A stretch of 64,000 nucleotides of DNA, from positions 215,084,070 to 215,148,069 of the forward strand of contig CM022299.1 of the NCBI GenBank assembly GCA_011799875.1. Direction: 5' to 3'. Shown here piece after piece: positions 56,766 to 64,000 of this stretch; positions within the stretch are counted from its first letter, which is position 1; the number at the start of each line of letters is the position of its first letter. Source of the stretch: Thinopyrum elongatum (lineage: Eukaryota > Streptophyta > Magnoliopsida > Poales > Poaceae). The translations under genes were made by a program, and so were the position numbers. The notes under the pieces are model-generated. The model saw only the letters and a program-made list of their open reading frames with translations, made no database searches and was not told where the DNA came from.

Positions 56766-58240
56766 AACTCATCCTGTGACACTTATCATGCCTCGTGGAG
56801 GTGTAAGACTTTGTTTGAATTTGCAGTATGTTTGATGCCTGTTATAACTGTTTGAACTCCGTGATTTCCTTTTCGTGCTTGGTTTCCTTCTTGCTTGCCT
56901 TTGTGCTCTACGTTGGCAGGGCCCAGCCCTGCGCATACCTCGGCCGCCATTGGGATGTCTGGTCGCGATGCCAGGGCGAAACCAAGGGGCGAGGGGCTAC
57001 GTGACTAGTGAGGCCCCTGAGTCACAATTCTCAGGGGTCCCCCTTGACGTGTGAGCGACCCTCATGAAGGAAACATGGGCGGCTGCGAGGTTAATCTGGG
57101 GCCCTTCATACCTTTTCTTGCCAGTTTTCGCCTGGGAGGGACGCGGGAAGACCAAGTACCAGGGACCTGGTGAGGTGGTGTGTGCCAGGCTTGGCCTGAG
57201 CATAGGCACCATGTCCAGCCCCCTCGAGGGTGCATCCCAGGGGAATGCTGCGAGCAGTGCCGCGTGAAGAGCCAAGAGGCCATCCTGAGGTTGATGCAAG
57301 CCATAGGGTGCCCTCAGTTGTTTATCCACCAACACAGAGCATGGGGCTTCCACTGGGCGTGGGCATGGTTGCGGTTCGACCGTATCCGCCAGCGCAGAGC
57401 ATGGGGCTTCCACTGGGCGTGGGTAGGGAGCTCTGTATTAGATCTCCGGGCATGTACAACCCTATTTCGTTCGTACGCATTACCGGCATGGTAAAACATT
57501 GAGGAGGTGTATCTAGGCACTCGTGAGCTAGCGCAGGACTCAGGAGGTCCTACCTCAAGGCGGGTTACGCCTGAACTTTTCACGCGGAGCGCGCTTACGA
57601 ACCTAAGTGATGGGGGCGACCTGCGCCGAGTGAACCTCCGAAGGCCATCGGATGAGAAGGACGAACACCAAGGCCCCATAGGAGGTGACGTAAACGGGGC
57701 TGGCCCGCCAGACAGAGCTTGGTCGCTTGGGTTTATCAATGCTGCATGGACGAACCCGAGCACAGACGCCGTGCCAAGTCTTCTCATGCAACAACCCGAG
57801 GAAGAACATCCAGTGCGCGGCTCCTGCGATGGCGAAGCGCCGGACTACGGTCAAACGAACCGGGCCGCACGCCCTAACTCACCCACTCGTGATTAGCTTA
57901 TGCGAGGACAAGGCGCCAAGGACCCCAGGAGGTGATGTGCACGGGAGTTGGCCCATGAGACAGAGCTCGATCGCTTGGATTTAACAACGCTGCAGGGATG
58001 AACCCGAGCATAGACGCCGTGCCAGCCCTTAATCATGTGGCGATTGAGGGTGGGGTTGTGAGGGCGCGGCGACATTCATGGCAACGAAGCGCCGGGCATG
58101 CAGGTTGGAATATTAAGGAAATTTTATAAAACGCAGTGCCAGTTCTGATACATGCGCAAAACGTTATAGCTGTAGGGGTGGGCCCTGACAACTTGAGGAT
58201 AATGCAACCCGAGGGGCGCCCTCAACTGAACAAACCAAAA
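56766..58240 (-). other. B spacer
   Basis: No supported gene. Inverted counterpart of 45966-47454 in A. Two copies of AGAGCATGGGGCTTCCACTG (57336 and 57396, 60-bp period). Confidence 0.6.
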
Positions 58241-58861
58241 AGTCACATGGCGCCGGTGTTGTTGAAGCGTAGAGGTAGTTGAAGAAGCGTGCCGTGGAGA
58301 TTGCTCCTCATGAGCCGGGCGCCTCCGGAGGCCTGGGGGTCCGCGAGGCCCAGGGGGATCACGAGGGTCCAGGACCTCCTGAGACGCGATCGCCGAGCAC
58401 CTGGCCTCGTGAGACGCCATAGCACGCTCCGCCAGGCACTGGTACGAGGTGCCCACGTTCAGCAAGCCGAACAACATGCGGACGTAGTTGTAGGGGTAGC
58501 CTCCACTCCGGCCGATGCGCGACGGCCAGAAGAGGTCCTGCGAAGCGGCCCTGTTGAGGCCCGGGATGTTGACATAGGCACGCAACTCGCCACCCACGTC
58601 GGGGGCGGTAGCTGCACTGGCGGGCCGTATGGGGCGAAGCTCGCCGCGCATGGCTTGCGCCTCCTGAAGCTCCTCGATCGCCTTAGTGATGAATTCTCGT
58701 GCCCTTGGCGCCTTGCGCCATGCTCCTTGCTCGTGGGGGCGCGCATCAAAGCACGCCTCCAAGTGGTGCCCGAACACCTCCCTCGTCACGCTGGTCAGGT
58801 CAGAGGCTCTCCAGACGGAAGCCCATGTGCCCATCCTGAAGGAGGCGCCGGGCGCGCCTTC
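58241..58861 (-). pseudogene. B reverse-transcriptase vestige
   Basis: Open frame (58124-58834 and upstream to the amber codon at 58862-58864) in register with the protease. REFITKAIEELQEAQAMRG, then LRAYVNIPGLNRAASQDLFW joined to YVRMLFGLLNVGTSYQCLA: the same shortened RT as in A and C, without the catalytic aspartates. Followed by HEARCSAIASQEVLDPRDPP and Pro/Arg-rich sequence. Open for ~245 codons, unlike A. Confidence 0.72.
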
Positions 58862-59503
58862 CTATGCGGGAGGAAGAGGTGCCCCAGCAGCGTACGCGGA
58901 GCTTGGGGTGACGCCAGCGGGTTTCTTGGTCTCCGGACGGCTCTTGGGGAGAAGCTGCTTCTTCTTCGCAGGGATGGCCTTGGGAGGCAGGATGCCACCT
59001 TCATCATCAGAGTTCTTGGCTACCGCGGCGCGGTAGGCATGCTCAAGAGAACAGACCACGTCCTTCTCATTGCAGGCGACCGTGATGACGCTCCAGCATC
59101 CTGGCATATTTAGGACGTTGTAGCCATGGTGGGTTGTCGCCATGAACTTGGCGAGGGCAGGGTACCCGAGGATGGCATTGTACGGGAGGCCGATGTGGGC
59201 GATGTCAAAGTCGACAAGCTTGGTGTGGTAGTTGTCATGCTTGCCGAAGGTGACAGGGAGGCACACCTGCCCCAGGGGGACGGTGGAATCGTCGGTCACT
59301 CCAGAGAATGGCCTGGTGGGCATGAGCTGGTCATAGGGCATCTAAAGCATCTCAAAGGTCTCGACAGAAAGCACGTTGAGACCAGCGCCGCCGTCGATGA
59401 GAGTCTTGGTGTCAGAGACGTTGCTAATGGTGGGCGTGCAAAGCATGGGGAGCGCGCCGATAGTGGCCATGCACCTGAGGTGATCCTTGGAGTCGAAGGT
59501 GAT
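58862..59503 (-). pseudogene. B protease
   Basis: Begins (cut by C) at ITFDSKDHLRC and reads TKTLIDGGAGLNVLSVETF, a TAG at 59342-59344, then PYDQLMPTRPFSGVTDDST, NAILGYPALAKFM, YNVLNMPG, and the Lys-rich KKKQLLPKSRPETKKP linker to LPPA and the conserved amber 58862-58864. Aspartic protease of the Tat-like family; the upstream gag is absent from this copy within the window. Confidence 0.82.
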
Positions 59504-60398
59504 TGTCGGTGTTCTGGGAACGGGGATACCCAGACTTGCCTGCATGCGGCCCATGGCGTGGCTCCATCGACGACCTGGTAAGGCCCAACTTTAGCGACAA
59601 CAACTCAAGACCCTCATGAGGCGGACAACACCAAGACCTCCACGAGGAGCGGCCTCCTTAGGCTGGCTCCTGAGGAGCGGAGAGTTCTATGCAAGCCTCA
59701 CCTCGTGAGGTCCGGATGACGTGAGCCATGACGACCAAGGCCAGGCGGGCGCAGTGCACCAGTTTCCTCTTCGGTGCTAAAGAGGCAAGCGCAGGCGCGG
59801 AGTACCGAGGAATCAGCCAAACGTTTCCATTCCCGTGCAAAAAGACCAAGACCGCCAGGACGGCAAGACAGAGGTCATCACCGAGCCCACCACGGCGTCA
59901 CGACCAAAGGCTTTTGCAGGCGAAGACTACTTTGGTCAGGATAGCATGTACTAGTTGTCTCCCTTTGAATTTGGCCGCTGTGGGATCCCTTCCCGCCTTT
60001 CATTTGGGAAGAGGACCAAGGCCGCTATAAGTAGGACCTAGCCACCACCGTAGAGGGGGAGTTCAGATCGGAGAGTTCACATCGCACCCCCGGACGGATC
60101 ATTCAGATCACCCTCACTCCACCAGCTCACTCGAGCTCAAGAACACCTCTCCTCTGGAGGCTGTTCGCCACTGTACTAGTTCATCCTCAGCCCCTCGAGG
60201 CCAATCCACCACAAAGCAGGAATAGAGTTTTACACCGCAAGGTGGCCCGAACCTGGGTAAACTGCTGTGTCTCTTTTCCTTACAGTTCGTCGAGCTAGGC
60301 TGTGAGATTAGCGAGTAGGCAGACTGGGGAGGACGAGTTCTTCGCACACACCCCAGAGTTCGAACCTCTCAAGGGTTTGCGGAACCCGAAATCCGACA
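59504..60398 (+). repeat. C 5' LTR (895 bp)
   Basis: TGTCGGTGTTCTGGG...AAATCCGACA, same family as the A and D LTRs. TATA-like CTATAAGT at 60025-60032. Confidence 0.92.
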
Positions 60399-60400
60399 TT

Positions 60401-60418
60401 TGGCGCGCCAGGTAGGGG
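60401..60418 (+). promoter_or_regulatory. C primer-binding site (tRNA-Arg type)
   Basis: TGGCGCGCCAGGTAGGGG, two bases after the LTR, identical to D. Confidence 0.83.
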
Positions 60419-60470
60419 TGCATCGGAGCCTCTCTTCTGCCGATCGATCCACCGCCGCTCCACCGCTTCC

Positions 60471-62285
60471 ATGGCTGACACTCGTCGAGCTCGTGCTGAG
60501 CGCCGAGCCGCCCTCGCCACCCGCGTCGCTCAGATAGTGCCTGTGGGTAACGGCTACCCTCGCCATCCCCCGTCTCCAGTGTCGAACGCCGCCACCGGCC
60601 CCGTGGGGCATGAGCAGCAAGCTTCGTCATTGCACCCTTCTATGCGGTGGGATGGGCGCACCGCCACCCCGTCGTTTACTCCGGCTGGTTCATTGTCTCA
60701 TGCTCGTCACGGGCCGGTGAACGCGCAGGCTACGTTGCTCATGGCGCGCGAGCTCCTGCGCTACCGCTCCATCGACGACCTCTACGAAGACTGGCTAGAA
60801 CGCATCGCCGAGCTTGTCAGTGCCGCCGGGGACTCTCCTGCACCATCTCACTCGCTGCCTCACCCACCGCCTGCTGCGGGTGACGTAGCCCACGGAGCAC
60901 CTCCTCCACCTCCTCGTCAAGACGTCACCCTTGGGCCAAGGCGCGAGGCCCCGCGGCACGACCCGCCGCACAGAGCGCAAGCGCATGAAGATGAAAGCTG
61001 CCAGGTGGTGCCGCGGCTGCAAGAAGATGCTCGTGCACTCCCAGCACCTCCACGTCAAGACCACGTGCCGCGTGCAGCAGTGGCGCGCGAGCACCAAGAC
61101 CAGGCTCCACCTCTACGACGGGCTCCCGTGACCACAGCGGGTTGCCGCGCGTTCACTCCGGAGCTACGTAGCGTCTTCTGGCCGGGGAAGTTCAAGTACG
61201 ACCTGCCTCCGCGCTACGACGGTACCCCTGACCCTGCCGAGTTCCTGTAGCTCTACGAGCTGAGCATCAAGGCAGCCATAGGCGACGAGAAGGTTATGGC
61301 GAACTGGTTTCCCATGGCCCTCAAGGATGGTGCGCGCTCGTGGCTCCTGAACCTGCCCGCGGGATCATTCTCCTCCTGGGATGAAATGCGAGAGCGTTTC
61401 GTCGCCAACTTCCAGGGCACTCGCGACTGTCCACGGGTTGCGGGTGACCTGCGGCGCATCAAGCAGCAGCCAGGAGAGACCTTGCAGAAGTACATCCAGC
61501 GCTTCAACAGCGTCCACCTCAAGATCCCCAAGGTGTCGGATGAGGCCATCATCTCGGCGTTCACTGATGGCGTCAGCGATGTCAAGATTAAGGAGGAGCT
61601 CGCCATACATGAGGACCTGTGCATGGCTCTGGAGATGTTCAACATGGCAACCAAGTGCACGAGAGCTGAGGAAGGTCGCCTCTCTCTCCTGGAGCTCCCA
61701 GGGGCTGACCCAGAAGACAAGAAGGCCAAAGCCAAGGACATGAAGCGCAAGGGACCGGCCGTTCTCGCGGCCGAACCAGAGATGAAGCGCGGCTGCGACC
61801 ACCCAGAGTCATCCAAGGGCAGCCGCCCGTTCTGCGTCTTCCACAACGTGCACAGCCACAACACCAACGACTGCCAGGAGCTCAGGGCCATCCGCGACGG
61901 GCACCTCGGTCGTCGCCCTGAGCGCAGCGACCGAGGCTATGGCTGCGGAGGAGGCCGAGGTGGAGGACGCTGGGACGGCCGCGACCCCTGCCAAGAATGG
62001 CGCGATCAGCCTCGTGAGGACCGCTGGCAGGGCCAGCCTCGCGAGGGCCCCTGGAGAGAGCAGCCTTGTGAGGACCGTCCTCAGGGCAATGCCGGCCTTC
62101 CTCCGCTGCCGCCACCACCAAGAAGGAATGATGACCACCACCAGGACGAGGGGGCTGGGGGCTTCCAGGAGCCTCGTGCCATCGCCTGCATCCTGGGCGG
62201 TGCTCAAGCCCCTGCCTCTCATCGCATCTTCAAGCAGTTTGCTCGTGAGGTGAACGCGGCCCTCCCCAAGCTCGAGGCAACGCGT
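60471..62285 (+). pseudogene. C gag
   Basis: Starts at ATG 60471 (MADTRRARAERRAALATR), the only gag N-terminus of this family in the window. One frame continues through gag and protease; TAG at 61248-61250 (CAG in A's FLQLYS) is the only break in gag. Domains: Pro-rich N-terminus, LLMARELLRYRS, gag core RYDGTPDPAEFL to KYIQRFNSVHLKIPK (residues ~240-350), FCVFHNVHSHNTNDC knuckle (C-x2-H-x4-H-x4-C), Arg/Gly-rich tail with QPRED/GQPREG repeats, then ILGGAQAPASHRIFKQF. It packages RNA. The TAG is a single C-to-T change from Gln. Confidence 0.88.
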
Positions 62286-62951
62286 CCGCTCAGGTGGTCC
62301 AAGTGCACCATCACCTTCAGCCCATCCGATCAGCTCAAGTGTGCGGCAACTGCCGGCGCTCTCCCGATGCTCTGCTCGCCTACCATCAGCAACGTGCTCG
62401 TCACCAAGACTCTCATCGATGGTGGTGCGGGGCTCGATGTTCTCTCCATCGAGACATTCGACCGACTCCAGGTGCCCTACGACCAGCTGCAGCCTACCAA
62501 GCCTTTCTCAGGAGTGACCGACGGCTCCACCACCCCGATAGGGTAGATCCTCCTCCCTGTCACCTTCGACAAGCGCGACAACTACCGCACCGAGCTCATC
62601 GACTTCGACGTCGCCCACATTCGCCTTCCATACAACGCCATCATTGGGTATCCGGCCCTGGCCAAGTTCATGGCGGTGACTCATCATGGTTACAATGTCC
62701 TCAAGATGCCAGGGAGCTGCGGCGTCATCACGGTCGCCTGCGAGGAGAAGGACGTGGTGTGCTCTCTCGAGCGCACCTACCAGGCTGCGGCGATCGAGAA
62801 CCCAGACGATGAAGGCGCCGTCTACCCTCCTGAGGCTGTCCCCAAGAAGAAGAAGCAGCTGCTCTGCCAAGGACCTCAGGAGAGCGGGGTGTCCAGCGGC
62901 ACCACCTCAGGCCCTGTGCCCACTGACGGGGCGCCTCCCTCTCTTGCATAG
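62286..62951 (+). pseudogene. C protease
   Basis: In frame with gag. SKCTITFSPSDQLKCAATAG, TKTLIDGGAGLDVLSIETF with the active-site-like Asp, PYDQLQPTKPFSGVTDGST, then TAG 62544-62546 (CAG, Gln, in A and B), FDVAHIRLPYNAIIGYPALA and YNVLKMPG. A KKKKQLL linker leads to the conserved amber at 62949-62951. Gag and protease together span ~827 codons with two Gln-to-amber changes plus the shared terminal amber. Confidence 0.85.
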
Positions 62952-63499
62952 GAAGGCGCGCCCGGCGCCCCTCTCAGGCTGGGCTCGGGGGCTCTCCTCT
63001 AGAGGGCCTCTGACATGGCCAATGTCATGAGGGAGGCACTCGGGCACCACGTGGAGGCGTGCTTCAGCGCGCACTTCCTCCAGGAGGGTACAAGGCACGA
63101 GGTGCCAGGTGCTCAGAATTCATCACCAAGGCAATCAAGGAGCTTCAGGAGGCAAGAGCTATGCGAGGCGACCATCGCCCACCACCCGGCGCGGCTCCTT
63201 GTCCCGGCGAGGACAGCGAGCTGCGCGTCTGCGTCAACATCCCAGGGCTCAACAGGGCCGCATCTCAGGAGCGCTTCTGGCCGTCCCGCGCTGGCCAGTG
63301 CGAGGGTCCCCCTCACAGCTATGTTCACATGCCTTTGGGCTTGTCGAGCGCAGCTGCCGCACTCCAGCGCCACATGCGGGGCGTCCTGGCGGCTCATGAG
63401 GCCAGAAGCCAGGTGATCCTGTCAGAGGAGGAGATGGATCCTCGTGAGCCTCCCGGGCCCCCGGAGCCTTCCGAGGCTCAGGGCCTGGGCGGCTCATGA
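62952..63499 (+). pseudogene. C reverse-transcriptase vestige
   Basis: After the conserved amber a further TAG (62999-63001) and a frame change precede EFITKAIKELQEARAMRG (63114). Then LRVCVNIPGLNRAASQERFW joins directly to YVHMPLGLSSAAAALQRHM, the same deletion form as in A and B. It ends EEEMDPREPPGPPEPSEA and TGA 63497-63499. It lacks all RT catalytic aspartates. Confidence 0.72.
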
Positions 63500-64000
63500 G
63501 GAGCGACTTCTGCAGCACGCGTCTTCAGCTACTCCAACACCTCTTCAGCAACGGTGCCAGGTGACATTTTCTAGTTTGTTCAGTTGGGGGCGCCCCTCGG
63601 GCTGAATTATCCCCAAGCCGCGTGGGTCCGTCCCTGCAGCATGTGTCATTTTGCATCTATCAGAACTAGCTCTACCTTATCTATGGGTTGATTTATGTTA
63701 TCACCTGCTTGCCTGGTGTTCTATTTCCTCCGCGGCCTCCCGCATTGCTGACCAGCCTCTTGCTCATTCCGCAACGGGGGCTACACATGCTGGCACGACG
63801 CTTGTGCTCGGCTCTGTCCCTGCAACGCTGACAAATCTGAGAGATCGAGCTCTGGCTCGCGGCTTGCCCCGCGCACGTCACCTCACCAGATCCTCAGTGC
63901 CTTCATCTTCTTGCGGAAAGATTAGCGGCAGGACAGCAAGCGCGATTATGAGTTATACTCTCCTCTCGGACTAACCCACAGGAATCCATGGAGTTTAGCC
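63500..64000 (+). other. C spacer, start
   Basis: Matches the start of the A spacer (GTTTGTTCAGTTGGGGGCGC and CGCTCGGCT-like text, compare 46050-46200). No gene seen before the window ends. Confidence 0.55.

Larger units (their letters stand above)
53559..59503 (-). mobile_element. B: older non-autonomous Tat-like element, inverted relative to A
   Basis: Carries the antisense gene (plus strand 53559-56765), spacer, RT vestige and protease (minus strand). Its 3' LTR side was cut off by A at 53558 and its gag side by C at 59504; expected TSDs are CCCGC (53559-53563) for A and GTGAT (59499-59503) for C. Collinear with A in inverted orientation over ~4.6 kb. Confidence 0.87.
59504..64000 (+). 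mobile_element. C: non-autonomous Tat-like element, 5' part
   Basis: Plus-strand element with complete 5' LTR, tRNA-Arg-type primer site, nearly intact gag-protease frame, RT vestige and start of the spacer; its antisense gene and 3' LTR would lie right of the window. Inserted into the protease of B: B's frame stops at 59503 and the LTR terminus TGTCGG starts at 59504. Confidence 0.9.

Noticed and set aside
35984..60418. tRNA genes at the tRNA-like matches
   Set aside because: Only the 3' 12-24 bases of a tRNA complement are present, always just inside an LTR, so these are primer-binding sites.

Overview
The window is intergenic DNA of a large grass genome, most likely a Triticeae species (wheat, Aegilops or barley group). 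I see no host gene, rRNA or tRNA. Almost every base belongs to LTR retrotransposons stacked inside one another. The Triticeae assignment rests on LTRs I recognise by general resemblance (an Angela/BARE-like solo LTR and a Sabrina-like LTR), so element names are tentative and I use letters instead.

Nesting, read from LTR ends, target-site duplications (TSDs) and interrupted reading frames. Element B (Ty3/gypsy, Tat-like, minus, 53559-59503) is the oldest host. Element A (same family, plus, 21120-53558) sits in B's antisense gene. Element C (same family, plus, 59504-64000) sits in B's protease. A was hit by copia F1 (minus, 16618-21119), by Athila-like S (minus, 22766-44751) and by a copia now reduced to a solo LTR (47840-49554). 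F1 contains D (autonomous-type Tat element, minus, 9087-16617). D contains E0 (Tekay-like gypsy LTR piece, 8056-9086), and E0 contains E1 (same family, minus, 1-8055). S contains copia F2 (plus, 28946-43942), which contains E2 (Tekay-like, plus, 31841-42632, TSD ATATG). The stack is up to six levels deep, and its left arms lie outside the window.

The most interesting biology is in the Tat-like family A/B/C/D. All four share a ~0.89 kb LTR with the same termini, and C and D retain a primer site that fits tRNA-Arg. D carries protease, reverse transcriptase, RNase H, a second RNase H and integrase remnants. A, B and C carry gag and protease, a conserved in-frame amber codon, and a short vestige of reverse transcriptase without catalytic residues, so they form a non-autonomous lineage. 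Between pol and the 3' LTR these elements carry a gene on the opposite strand. In D it encodes an AT-hook plus a B3-like domain behind its own TATA box. In A and B it encodes a different, larger protein (gypsy-type-transposon domain plus coiled coil) with a 75/76-nt spliceosomal intron conserved between the copies.

The Tekay-like elements E1 and E2 have 4.1-4.2 kb LTRs. E2 has lost pol but keeps an extra 256-codon ORF ahead of gag. The Athila-like S element has no gag-pol and repeats its polypurine tract motif five more times internally. Most coding regions are broken, and many stops are C-to-T changes at CAG or CGA codons, as expected of old methylated retrotransposons.
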